DNA from: Sphingorhabdus sp. Alg231-15
Lineage (GTDB): Bacteria; Pseudomonadota; Alphaproteobacteria; Sphingomonadales; Sphingomonadaceae
Direction of reading: 5' to 3'
Assembly (NCBI RefSeq): GCF_900149705.1
Contig: NZ_LT703001.1
Location: forward strand, 3,404,001 to 3,468,000
Length of the DNA stretch: 64,000 nt
Shown: in pieces, positions 8,099 through 15,925 of the stretch
How positions within the stretch are numbered: the first letter of the stretch is position 1
Layout of the letters: each line of letters opens with the position of its first letter
Made by a program: the position numbers and the translations under genes
The notes under the pieces: model-generated
The model's database searches: none
What the model was told of the DNA's origin: nothing
Seen by the model: the letters and a program-made list of their open reading frames with translations, nothing else

Positions 8099-9556
8099 AT
8101 GACAACTTCTACCCCACGCCAATCGTTGGCGCTCTGCGACAGCCCGGCAGCGGCCGTCGCTCTTCTCGAAAAACTCTACCAAGAACAAATTGATCTGATC
8201 ACCGCACGTTTTGCGCGCTATGCCAAGGGCGATTTGTCCGATGGTGACCGTGAGCAGGGTGTCTATCCGATGATTTCGGTTGAGATTCCTGCAGATCAGG
8301 CAACCGAAACCAGTAATCTCGCCTCAGGCCGGATTTCCGACATTAACTGCTACAGCACAACAATCAGTCAACCGAAGCTCTATCGCCGTTATCTGCTCGA
8401 TCAGCTGGAGCGGATCAATCGAGTCTTCACAGCGAAAATCCACGTTGGCTTGTCCGACACGCCGATCCCGTTGGCCTTTGCCATTGAAAATGCCGCGGGC
8501 GGACTGGACCGGGATCGCAAGGATGCGCTGCCCAACCATTTTCACACGCCCAATCTGGTCAAGACCAATGACGAAATTGTCGATGGCGGACAGATTTTTC
8601 AGGATGATGTCGACAGTGCCCTGTCCCTGTTCACCGCCGAACGCGTGGACTATTCGCTGCACCGTATCCGCCATTATTGCGCCACCGATCCGGAATATTT
8701 TCAGCCATTTATACTGTTCACAAACTATCAGCGCTATGTCGATGAATTCATCGAATTTGGTCTGGAAGAGGTCAAAGCAGGCAAGGCGGAAATGCTGGTC
8801 GAGCCGGGCAATCGGGTTACCGGAGCGGATGGCAAGCCATCCTGCCCGCCCATTGCCAAGCCGCCGCAAATGCCAGCTTATCATCTTGTTCGCAAAGACG
8901 GCAGTCCGGGCGTCACACTGGTCAACATGGGCGTCGGCCCATCCAATGCAAAGACGATCACTGATCACTTGGCTGTCTTGCGCCCGCATGTCTGGCTGAT
9001 GATCGGTCACTGCGGAGCCTTGCGCCGTACTCAGCGGCTGGGTGACTATGTTCTTGCCCATGCGTATCTGCGCGATGACAATGTTCTTGATGACGTTCTG
9101 CCGCCAAGCATTCCGCTGCCGACCATTGCGGAGGTGCAATTGGCATTGACTAAGGCGGTGCAGGAAGAAACCGGCATTGATCAGTCGCAACTTAAACAGC
9201 ATTTGCGTACTGGCACAGTGGTCACCACCGGCGATCGCAACTGGGAGTTGCGTTTCGAGCAAATCGCCAAACGTTTGAACCAGTCCCGCGCCATTGCTAT
9301 CGATATGGAGTCGGCGACAGTTGCGGCCAACGGTTATCGTTATCGGGTGCCTTACGGGACCTTGCTTTGCGCGTCCGACAAGCCGTTGCATGGCGAGATC
9401 AAGCTGCCCGGTATGGCCGATGCCTTTTATCAGGAGCGGGTTGGCCAGCATCTGGCCATTGGTCTGCGGACGATTGATTTGCTGGCGCAGGAAGCTGATG
9501 CGGGGACTTTGCACTCGCGAAAATTGCGCAGCTTTGGCGAGCCCTTGTTTCGGTAA
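8099..9556 (+). CDS. amn: AMP nucleosidase
   Basis: A 485-residue enzyme hydrolysing AMP to adenine and ribose 5-phosphate. The N-terminal Amn domain (to about residue 190) is followed by a nucleoside-phosphorylase-like catalytic domain with VNMGVGPSNAKTITDHLAVLRP, MIGHCGALR and AIDMESATVAANGYR, in which the Glu binds the ribose. The length is that of the E. coli enzyme. A long antisense open frame lies across it but is a coding shadow. It has its own upstream region with a palindrome at 8067-8082, so it may be regulated separately from the operon before it. Confidence 0.95.
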   Translation: MTTSTPRQSLALCDSPAAAVALLEKLYQEQIDLITARFARYAKGDLSDGDREQGVYPMISVEIPADQATETSNLASGRISDINCYSTTISQPKLYRRYLLDQLERINRVFTAKIHVGLSDTPIPLAFAIENAAGGLDRDRKDALPNHFHTPNLVKTNDEIVDGGQIFQDDVDSALSLFTAERVDYSLHRIRHYCATDPEYFQPFILFTNYQRYVDEFIEFGLEEVKAGKAEMLVEPGNRVTGADGKPSCPPIAKPPQMPAYHLVRKDGSPGVTLVNMGVGPSNAKTITDHLAVLRPHVWLMIGHCGALRRTQRLGDYVLAHAYLRDDNVLDDVLPPSIPLPTIAEVQLALTKAVQEETGIDQSQLKQHLRTGTVVTTGDRNWELRFEQIAKRLNQSRAIAIDMESATVAANGYRYRVPYGTLLCASDKPLHGEIKLPGMADAFYQERVGQHLAIGLRTIDLLAQEADAGTLHSRKLRSFGEPLFR

Positions 9557-9588
9557 AAGAATTGGAAACAGCCAATTTCGAACGAAGT

Positions 9589-9630
9589 TGACATAGTGGA
9601 CAAGGCTCTTTGAGCCGTTTCACTATGTCA
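9589..9630. repeat. Long hairpin/cruciform after amn
   Basis: TGACATAGTG at 9589-9598 is the exact reverse complement of CACTATGTCA at 9621-9630. Between them GGCTC (9604-9608) pairs with GAGCC (9612-9616) over a TTT loop. There is no T-tract, so it is not a standard intrinsic terminator. It may be a repeat element or a 3'-end-stabilising hairpin for the amn message. Confidence 0.6.
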
Positions 9631-9872
9631 GCCGATTCCAAAGTTCACACAAATCACACTGCAAAGGGTCTCGAACTCCATCCCGCGAATTTTCCAATTT
9701 GTGGGTATTGCTAGCGCGCCTCTTTTGCGCGCCATGACATTCAAAGTTCACACAATTCTCACCCTCCGGCGTCATGGCGTGGGAGTATCTATTCATTTGT
9801 CAAAGAGCCAGGTTTGTTCATGCCACAGGCGCTGGCCTGTAGGACAGAGGAATCGGCCATGAACCTATTCTA

Positions 9873-9886
9873 TTGACCCAGATCAA
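9873..9886. promoter_or_regulatory. FNR/Anr/FixK-type box upstream of ompW
   Basis: TTGACCCAGATCAA matches the FNR-family consensus TTGAT-N4-ATCAA in 9 of 10 positions and has the GATCAA right half favoured by FixK/Anr. It ends 82 bases before the ompW ATG. E. coli ompW is known to respond to FNR, so oxygen-dependent control is plausible. The exact promoter is not obvious: TAACCA at 9931-9936 would suit a -10 with the box near -61. Confidence 0.5.
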
Positions 9887-9968
9887 CCCGAATGTTGCGC
9901 TGGATCAATGCGACCCCTTCTTGCTCTCCCTAACCACCAATGGGGACTAAGTAAGAAGGATTTTTCCA

Positions 9969-10637
9969 ATGCGTAAAATGACAAAGTTTCTCGCCCTTGC
10001 GGCGGTATCCGGTTCGGCAATGAGTGCTGCACCGGCCTTTGCCGAACAGGGTGACATATTGGTACGCGTCCGGGCGATCAACGTGATGCCCAGTGAAGAA
10101 AGCAGTTCAATTCTACCCGCCTTTCCCGGCGAGCAGGTCAGCGTGGATAACAGTCCTGCGCCAGAAGTTGACATCACCTATATGGCGACAGACAATATCG
10201 GTTTCGAGCTGATCGCTGCAACCACCAAGCACAGCGCTAGCGGCGTGACCGGGACCACGGGCAGCATCGGGCGTCTGGCATCCACCTGGGTGCTTCCACC
10301 AACCCTGACGGCGCAATATCATTTTGCCCCTGATGCAGCGATCCGTCCCTATATCGGTGCCGGCATCAACTACACGATTTTCTACAATGAAAATGCGACC
10401 GATGCTTTGGAAGCGGCGGTCGGTGATACCAGCGTCAATCTAAAGGACAGCTTTGGCTATGCGCTGCAAGCGGGTTTCGATATTCCGATCAATGACAGAA
10501 TGTTCCTGAACTTTGACGTGAAATATCTCGATGTCGACACCACCGCCACATTGCGCACAACCGCCGCAGGAACGCAGCGCGTGAAGATCAATCTCGATCC
10601 CATTGTGGTCGGTGTTGGATTGGGCATTAAGCTATAG
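9969..10637 (+). CDS. OmpW-family outer membrane protein
   Basis: A 222-residue beta-barrel protein with an N-terminal signal peptide (MRKMTKFLALAAVSGSAMSAAPAFA). The start of the mature part (GDILVRVRAINVMPSEESS), the TYMATDNIGFELIAATTKH strand, LPPTLTAQYHFAPDAAIRPYIGAGINYT and the C-terminal VGVGLGIKL are typical of OmpW. The family forms an eight-stranded barrel with a hydrophobic channel and is often induced by oxygen limitation or stress. An FNR-type box lies upstream and a strong hairpin downstream, so it is probably monocistronic. Confidence 0.93.
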   Translation: MRKMTKFLALAAVSGSAMSAAPAFAEQGDILVRVRAINVMPSEESSSILPAFPGEQVSVDNSPAPEVDITYMATDNIGFELIAATTKHSASGVTGTTGSIGRLASTWVLPPTLTAQYHFAPDAAIRPYIGAGINYTIFYNENATDALEAAVGDTSVNLKDSFGYALQAGFDIPINDRMFLNFDVKYLDVDTTATLRTTAAGTQRVKINLDPIVVGVGLGIKL

Positions 10638-10671
10638 GAATGGACTAGAACTTATAGCTTTGGGGGAGGAG

Positions 10672-10731
10672 TCACGCGAAGACACAAAGCCGCCGAGGAG
10701 GGACAACTTGGCCGTTGGTGTCTTTGCGTGA
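10672..10731. terminator. Large hairpin after ompW (terminator or repeat element)
   Basis: TCACGCGAAGACAC at 10672-10685 pairs with GTGTCTTTGCGTGA at 10718-10731 with one wobble/mismatch, and a run of six T follows at 10732-10737. The position 35 bases after the ompW stop suits a terminator. The arm resembles dispersed CACGCGAAGACAC-type intergenic repeats common in proteobacterial genomes, so it may be a repeat co-opted as terminator. Confidence 0.5.
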
Positions 10732-10792
10732 TTTTTTGTGGGGGTTGTGTTGAGCTCGCTTCAGAATCCAGAGGGAAGGGGTACCTCAAGAA

Positions 10793-11098
10793 CTAAGCCA
10801 AAGGATCGAAGCCAAGCTCTTCTGCCAGATCCAGCCATTGAGGGTTGTTTTCTTCAATCAAAGCTAACCGCCATGGCCGCCGCCACGCCTTGATCTGCTT
10901 CTCGCGCGTTATGGCGGTGTCCATGGTCTGGTGCGTCTCAAACCAGACCAAGCGAGTAACATTATATCGAGATGTGAACCCTGAGATCAGTTTTTCGCGA
11001 TGTTGATATATCCGCTGCATCAGCTTGCTGGTGACACCGACGTAGATGGTGCCATTTCGCTGACTTGCCATGATGTATACGGCAGGTGTTTTGGGCAT
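10793..11098 (-). CDS. Small GIY-YIG nuclease-family protein
   Basis: A 101-residue stand-alone GIY-YIG domain. AVYIMASQRNGTIYVGVTS contains the two motif strands (here VYI and YVG), then come the R-x3-H helix (MQRIYQHRE), the catalytic-region Glu in TAITREKQIKAWRR and the conserved NPxWxDL end. It belongs to the abundant YhbQ-like/UPF0213-related group whose role is unknown. An inverted pair of REP-like hairpins lies 23-113 bases before its start codon. Confidence 0.88.
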   Translation of the reverse strand: MPKTPAVYIMASQRNGTIYVGVTSKLMQRIYQHREKLISGFTSRYNVTRLVWFETHQTMDTAITREKQIKAWRRPWRLALIEENNPQWLDLAEELGFDPLA

Positions 11099-11114
11099 AG
11101 CCCATGGTGAGCCG

Positions 11115-11217
11115 CTCTGGATGCTGAATCAAGTTCAGCATGACGATCCGCTTTGACAGTTTCGTCCTGCCAGTGATCATCAACTACGTCATTCCAAACT
11201 TGATTTGGAATCCAGGG
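11115..11217. repeat. Inverted pair of REP-like hairpins (REPIN-like)
   Basis: Unit 1 is ATGCTGAA-TCAAG-TTCAGCAT (11121-11141), preceded by CTGG and followed by GACG. Unit 2, on the opposite strand, is ATTCCAAA-TCAAG-TTTGGAAT (11191-11211), with the same CTGG and GACG flanks. Loop and flanks are identical while six stem positions differ in a compensating way. This is the signature of a repeat family under structural selection. Two units in inverted orientation about 50 bp apart is a REPIN-like arrangement. Confidence 0.75.
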
Positions 11218-11302
11218 CGAGCTGACGCCGACTATGTCCATCCGAAATGGTTCAGGCGCGAACAAAACGTGCGTAACCCTTTAGCAAAGCATTGAAGGTG
11301 GC

Positions 11303-12304
11303 TTATCCTACCCCTCCAACCCCCAAAGCCATTCCCGCTTCCCTGATCCGTTTCGCCTCAGCGCCATCATTCTTGAACGCTGCCAGCCCGTCGGTCAGTG
11401 CTTTTTTCGCTTTCGCGGTTTGACCCAATTGCATGCGGCTGCGCATCAGCATGATCCAGCCATTCGCGTCATTGGGGTTGGATTGCAGCCGTTTGTCGAG
11501 GCCATCCACCATATTGGCGATCATGGCTTCCTGCTGGCCTGCGGGTAAGGCGGCAGCTTCCTGCATCTGCTGACGGCTGGGGCCGGGAATGGCGGCGGTC
11601 GCTACCTGAGGGCCGTCCGTGGATATGCCGCCTGTCGGAGCGGCCGGCGCCACCTTGGCAAGGCGCCCCGCAACATCGATATCTTCATTTGCAGCCACTT
11701 GTCCGATCACCCGGCGAATATCTTCGGCATAGGGCGCGTCTGCGGGCGTGTCTTCGAGCAACGCAAACCAGTCATTAATCGCGCCCTGATGATCGCCTGC
11801 AATATCCTTTTGCACCGCGAGGAAATAGCGCGCACGCGGATCACTTCTGTCGAGAGCGAGCGCTTTTCTGAAAGCATCTGCTGCATCCGGCGGCACTTGC
11901 TGACCATTGCTCGACATCACCAAGGCCTCGCCGAGCATGGACCAATATTCGGGATTCTTGGGATCGAGCGTTGTCGCGCGTTTCATCGCTGTGGCGGATT
12001 CGGCAAATTTCTGGGTCTCGAAATAGCTCCAGCCCAGCATTCGCCAGCTTTCGGCATCCTTGGGATCATCCTGCAATTTTTTCTCAAGACCTGCGATCAC
12101 TTCATCGACACTGGGCGCCTGTTCTGTTGCTCCAGCGGCGGTGTCTGTACCCGTGCTGCTGACCGTATTGTCGTTTTCCATGGTGCGGTACACCTGAACG
12201 CCAACGGCACTAATTGCCAGAACAGCCGCAGATATCAGCGCGATGCGGCTGATGTTGCCACCCGTCTTTTTGGCAGGCTCATCGGTTTTGACTGGCTCGC
12301 TCAT
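11303..12304 (-). CDS. Membrane-anchored TPR protein, CcmI-like
   Basis: A 333-residue protein with one N-terminal transmembrane helix (ISRIALISAAVLAISAVGVQVY, about residues 19-40) and tetratricopeptide repeats in two blocks: DDPKDAESWRMLGWSYFETQKFAESATAMKRA-type repeats at about 75-180 and a C-terminal NPNDANGWIMLMRSRMQLGQTAKAKKAL repeat. The architecture resembles the periplasmic part of CcmI, the apocytochrome c chaperone of cytochrome maturation, but no other ccm gene is adjacent. It is divergent from the redox operon with its multihaem cytochrome, which makes a cytochrome-related role attractive but unproven. Confidence 0.72.
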   Translation of the reverse strand: MSEPVKTDEPAKKTGGNISRIALISAAVLAISAVGVQVYRTMENDNTVSSTGTDTAAGATEQAPSVDEVIAGLEKKLQDDPKDAESWRMLGWSYFETQKFAESATAMKRATTLDPKNPEYWSMLGEALVMSSNGQQVPPDAADAFRKALALDRSDPRARYFLAVQKDIAGDHQGAINDWFALLEDTPADAPYAEDIRRVIGQVAANEDIDVAGRLAKVAPAAPTGGISTDGPQVATAAIPGPSRQQMQEAAALPAGQQEAMIANMVDGLDKRLQSNPNDANGWIMLMRSRMQLGQTAKAKKALTDGLAAFKNDGAEAKRIREAGMALGVGGVG

Positions 12305-12369
12305 CGTTTAAAAATTCCCCAACTGGTGCGACCCGGTTGATCCACTAGTTTGTCGTCAACCGCAATGGT

Positions 12370-12398
12370 TTGACAAGTATTTTGTTGCACAAATTATT
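12370..12398 (+). promoter_or_regulatory. Candidate sigma-70 promoter for the redox operon
   Basis: TTGACA at 12370-12375 is followed after 17 bases by ATTATT at 12393-12398. This would give a leader of about 170 bases before the GTG at 12579, containing the CRP-like half site and the palindrome annotated separately. The -10 is imperfect, and the assignment rests on match and position only. Confidence 0.35.
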
Positions 12399-12440
12399 TA
12401 GAGACCAAAGCGGAATAAACTGTGATATTTTCCACTGGTA

Positions 12441-12459
12441 TATCAAAAGCTTTTTGATA
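12441..12459. promoter_or_regulatory. Perfect 19-bp dyad between the TPR gene and the redox operon
   Basis: TATCAAAA-GCT-TTTTGATA is a perfect 8+8 inverted repeat. The order ATCAA...TTGAT is the reverse of an FNR box, so it is not one. Twenty bases upstream, TGTGA-N6-CCACT at 12421-12436 keeps one full CRP half site and 3 of 5 bases of the other. Both lie in the presumed control region of an operon that encodes cyclic-nucleotide-binding domains. Confidence 0.4.
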
Positions 12460-12578
12460 AGATACGGATTAGTTAAGTCTTTTGGGGTCGCGCTGAAACC
12501 AAAATTATTGCTGCATCGGTCTGTGAAAAACGCATGAGGGAGCGTTGGTCCGACAAGGCAAAAGGGGGAAGATAGCGC

Positions 12579-15029
12579 GTGGCAGAAAAGTATCGAGTTG
12601 TGATCGTGGGGTCTGGCCCAGCGGGCATGAGTGCTGCTGGCCGCGCCGCCCAGTTAAAGCTGAAACATGTGCTGCTGGAAAAGACCGACCATCTTTCCGA
12701 TACCATCTACAAATATCAAAAGGGCAAGCATGTCATGGCGACGCCGAGCCAGCTGGTGCTGCGTTCGGACATGGATTTTGACGCGGGCAAGCGCGAAGCC
12801 ATTCTGGAAATCTGGGACAAGCAGACCGAGGCTTGCGAGGTCAATGTCCAATTTAATGCCGAGCCGGTGAAGATTGAAGGTGAGGAAGGAAACTTCACCA
12901 TCACATTGAAAAACGGCGATAAAGTTATGACTGAAACCATAGTCATGGCTATCGGGACGCAGGGAAACCCCAACCTGATGCGCTGTCCGGGTGGAGACAA
13001 TAAGCTGGTGCAGTATCAGCTGGATGATCCCGGCGAATATTATGACGAGCATATCACCGTGATCGGTTCTGGTGATGCGGGGATCGAGAATGCACTCGGT
13101 CTGGCGGCAGATGCGGCGCAGAATAATATCGTTACCATTCTCAATCGCTCGGCAGAATTTGCTCGCGCGAAAAAGGCCAATGTGAAGCTGCTGATGGAAG
13201 CGGGTGAGCAGGGTAAGGTCATGGTCCGCAACGAGACAACACCGGCTGAAGTCAAAGATGGTGAACTGGTGCTCGAAACGCGCGACGGGCAGGAAACAAT
13301 TCCCTGCAACCGCATCATTGCACGGATGGGTTCCGCTCCGCCGCGCAAATTTGTCGAGGAATGCGGCATCGAATTCACCAGCGAGGACCGGGAGGCTTAT
13401 CCCAAGCTGACGCCTGCCTTTGAAAGCACTAAAAAGGGCATCTATGTTATCGGCGCGCTGGCTGGCTATCCGCTGATCAAACACTGCATGAATCAGGGCT
13501 ATGATGTCATTGAATTTATCAACGGCAATGACGAATTGAAGCCAGCGGACGAGCCTATTCTTGAGAAGAAATTTGCGAGCCTGCCCGGTGGCAAATCAGT
13601 GGACGAATGGCTTGAGTTCTTCCGTGAGAAGGTGACGATCCTTAACGATCTTTCGCCCTTGCAGATGCGTGAGTTCATGCTCGACAGTGAACCGATTGCC
13701 TATCGCAAGGGCGAGACAATTTTTGAACGCAATGATCCAGGCTCTTCGCTGTTCACTATCGCCAAGGGTTCGGTGCTGGTCGAGATTGACCCCAATGACA
13801 GTTCGAAAGTCATCCCGATTGAGGAAGGTTCGATCTTTGGCGAAGTCGGCCTGATTTCGGGCCGTCGCCGCGGCGCAACGATTAACGCCGCCGAAGATAT
13901 GATCGCGATTGAAGTGTCGCGCACGGCAGCGTTGAAATTGCAAGCGTCGGTGCCGGCAGCGAAACGTGCGATCACGCGGATATCGACGGAACGGCAATTG
14001 CTGCAAATGTTCGGCTCTGGCCTGACCAAGGAAGATATTGCCGAGGCGGTTGAGACCAGCGAGATTATGAATGTTCGCGCCGGTGAAGCGATTATCAGCG
14101 AAGGCGAAGACGGCAACGATATTTATGTGATCCGTGTCGGATCGATGGTTGTCGAGAAGGAAATTGGCGGCAAGCCGGTATTCCTATCCTATCTGCCGGC
14201 GGGCTCCTATGTTGGCGAGATGACCCTGATTGCTGGCGGTATGCGCACCGCAACGGTAAAGGCCGCGATCAAGTCCGAAGTGATCAAGATACAGGGCGAT
14301 GCGTTTAAAAAAGTGCTCGATGCCCATCCTGATCTTCTCCGTCGCGCCAAGAAAGATATGGCCGCACGGCAGGATATCAACGCCTTTGTCGAGGCCAAGA
14401 AAGACAGCTTTTCCGGCGTTGTCGACATGTATTCGGGCGTCGCGAATTTTCTTGTCGACAATGGCATTGGCGAAGCAACCGACGTGCTGCTGATCGACGA
14501 GAATCTGTGCGTCGGCTGTGACAATTGCGAGAAGGCCTGTGCGGACAGCCACGAAGGTTTGTCCCGTCTCGACCGCGAAGCGGGCAGGACCTATGCGCAT
14601 CTGCATGTCCCGACCAGCTGCCGCCATTGCGAACATCCGCACTGCATGTCCGATTGCCCGCCTGACGCTATCCACCGCGGTCCAGACGGTGAGGTGTTTA
14701 TTGACGACACCTGTATCGGTTGCGGCAATTGCCAGCGCTACTGCCCCTATGGTGTGATCCGCATGGACAAGGTGCCGCCGAAGAAGCCGGGTCTGCTCAG
14801 CTGGCTGTTCTTTGGCAAGGGCCCGGGGCCCGGCGAGCCCGACAAGCAGTGGACCGCGGAGAATAGCGATCCCGATGTCGAGAAGCCGAAAAAGGCGATT
14901 AAATGCGATATGTGCGCGGGGATCAAGGGTGGCCCAGCCTGTGTCCGGGCCTGTCCCACCGGTGCTGCTATCCGTGTAGCGCCCGAGGAATTCCTCACCG
15001 TCGCCAAACTTGAGCAGGAGGACGCATAA
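12579..15029 (+). CDS. Fused flavoprotein - two cyclic-nucleotide-binding domains - four [4Fe-4S] ferredoxin protein
   Basis: An 816-residue cytoplasmic fusion. Residues 1-340 are a YpdA/thioredoxin-reductase-like flavoprotein with a FAD loop VIVGSGPAGMSAAGRA and a second nucleotide loop VIGSGDAGIENALG. Two CNB domains follow (about 366-455 and 492-590). Both keep the phosphate-binding cassette Glu and Arg: FGEVGLISGRRRGATI and VGEMTLIAGGMRTATV. Residues 644 to about 795 carry four Cys groups in the manner of DmsB/HybA electron-transfer subunits (CVGCDNCEKAC, CRHCEHPHCMSDC, CIGCGNCQRYC, CDMC-N-CVRAC). It starts at GTG after AAAGGGGGAA. A [NAD(P)H] to FAD to Fe-S path controlled by cyclic nucleotides is inferred, not known. 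It overlaps the next gene by one base. Confidence 0.9.
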   Translation: MAEKYRVVIVGSGPAGMSAAGRAAQLKLKHVLLEKTDHLSDTIYKYQKGKHVMATPSQLVLRSDMDFDAGKREAILEIWDKQTEACEVNVQFNAEPVKIEGEEGNFTITLKNGDKVMTETIVMAIGTQGNPNLMRCPGGDNKLVQYQLDDPGEYYDEHITVIGSGDAGIENALGLAADAAQNNIVTILNRSAEFARAKKANVKLLMEAGEQGKVMVRNETTPAEVKDGELVLETRDGQETIPCNRIIARMGSAPPRKFVEECGIEFTSEDREAYPKLTPAFESTKKGIYVIGALAGYPLIKHCMNQGYDVIEFINGNDELKPADEPILEKKFASLPGGKSVDEWLEFFREKVTILNDLSPLQMREFMLDSEPIAYRKGETIFERNDPGSSLFTIAKGSVLVEIDPNDSSKVIPIEEGSIFGEVGLISGRRRGATINAAEDMIAIEVSRTAALKLQASVPAAKRAITRISTERQLLQMFGSGLTKEDIAEAVETSEIMNVRAGEAIISEGEDGNDIYVIRVGSMVVEKEIGGKPVFLSYLPAGSYVGEMTLIAGGMRTATVKAAIKSEVIKIQGDAFKKVLDAHPDLLRRAKKDMAARQDINAFVEAKKDSFSGVVDMYSGVANFLVDNGIGEATDVLLIDENLCVGCDNCEKACADSHEGLSRLDREAGRTYAHLHVPTSCRHCEHPHCMSDCPPDAIHRGPDGEVFIDDTCIGCGNCQRYCPYGVIRMDKVPPKKPGLLSWLFFGKGPGPGEPDKQWTAENSDPDVEKPKKAIKCDMCAGIKGGPACVRACPTGAAIRVAPEEFLTVAKLEQEDA

Positions 15030-15910
15030 TGGCATCTGTTCCTGTTCCCGGTGGCGTCGCAAAAAAGAAGGTCGCCATGCATGACGGCTTTCTCAAACAT
15101 GCTGGCTATAAGTGGCTGAAAATCGCCTCTTTCATCATGCTGGTTTCGATTGTCAGCTATCTCTTCATCGACGTTTCCCCACGCCACAATGGCGGCAGCT
15201 GGTATGGCTATACGCTCGGCACTATCGGCGCGGGACTAATCCTGTGGCTGACGATGCTCGGCGTTCGCAAACGCGCAATGACGGCGGGTAAATGGTCGCT
15301 GAAAGCATGGACATCGGCTCATATTTATCTCGGCCTCAGTCTGATAGTCATCGGTACGTTGCACACCGGATTTCAATTTGGCTGGAATATCCATACAGCG
15401 GCTTATGCTTTCATGATGATCGTTATCATCTCCGGTATCGTCGGCATTTATTTCTATGCGACCATCCCGCAATCCCTGTCCAATAATCGCGACGAGATGA
15501 CCGAGACGCAGATGCTGGAAAACCTGCGATCACTCGATCGGCAATTGCATGAAGCGGCACAGCCATTATCGGCAGAACATGCCGCTTTGGTGCTGCAATC
15601 TCTGGAACAAGACCCCTTTGGTGGTGGTTTTCTCAAGCGGGTATCCGGAAAATATCCCAACTGTGCTACCCGCGCTGCGCAGGCTGATTTGCGACGAGAG
15701 CGCGCTTATCAGCCTCGCATGGGCGGGGATGACCCGCTCGACAAGGTGGATGCGTTGCTGGAGAAGAAGGAGGCAACGCTCGCCCGCGTTCGCCGCCATC
15801 TCAGGCTGAAAGCGCTACTGCAGGTTTGGCTATTCATTCATGTGCCAATGACTTTCGCCCTGATTGCGTCGCTGTCGGCGCATATCATTAGCGTTTTCTT
15901 TTACTGGTAG
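15029..15910 (+). CDS. Cytochrome-b-like membrane protein of the redox operon
   Basis: A 293-residue membrane protein. Hydrophobic segments lie at about 30-50, 62-80, 98-115, 125-148 and 265-292, with a long soluble stretch (about 155-260) between the fourth and fifth. Histidines within or beside membrane segments (AHIYLGL, GTLHTGF, WNIHTAAY, FIHVPMTF, SAHIIS) are spaced as in di-haem b-type cytochromes. The neighbours agree: a four-cluster Fe-S protein before it and a decahaem cytochrome after it. I infer a quinone- or haem-mediated transmembrane electron conduit. I cannot place it in a named family with certainty. Confidence 0.75.
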   Translation: MASVPVPGGVAKKKVAMHDGFLKHAGYKWLKIASFIMLVSIVSYLFIDVSPRHNGGSWYGYTLGTIGAGLILWLTMLGVRKRAMTAGKWSLKAWTSAHIYLGLSLIVIGTLHTGFQFGWNIHTAAYAFMMIVIISGIVGIYFYATIPQSLSNNRDEMTETQMLENLRSLDRQLHEAAQPLSAEHAALVLQSLEQDPFGGGFLKRVSGKYPNCATRAAQADLRRERAYQPRMGGDDPLDKVDALLEKKEATLARVRRHLRLKALLQVWLFIHVPMTFALIASLSAHIISVFFYW

Positions 15911-15925
15911 GCGGGAGATAGACTG

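Larger units (their letters stand above)
9557..9968. other. 412-bp structured intergenic region without a gene
   Basis: I find no credible reading frame here. It holds a small hairpin ATTGG-N6-CCAAT at 9561-9576, the long cruciform at 9589-9630, and two direct copies of CAAAGTTCACACAA about 100 bp apart (about 9639 and 9732). It also holds an inverted pair around 9810-9865 (AGGTTtgTTCATG / CATGAACCT) enclosing CAGGC-N4-GCCTG, and the FNR-type box at 9873-9886. The density of dyads suggests one or more degenerate repeat elements rather than a plain promoter. Confidence 0.5.

Noticed and set aside
8324-9514. 396-codon antisense open frame across amn
   Set aside because: Complete overlap with a well-conserved enzyme gene, no family resemblance in its translation, and no ribosome site; it is a codon-bias shadow.
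10672-10731. Treating the ompW downstream hairpin as a mobile element
   Set aside because: No target duplication or second copy is visible in the window, and the T-run makes a terminator the simpler reading.
12441-12459. FNR box at the dyad before the redox operon
   Set aside because: The half sites are in the opposite order (ATCAA...TTGAT) and the spacing is wrong.
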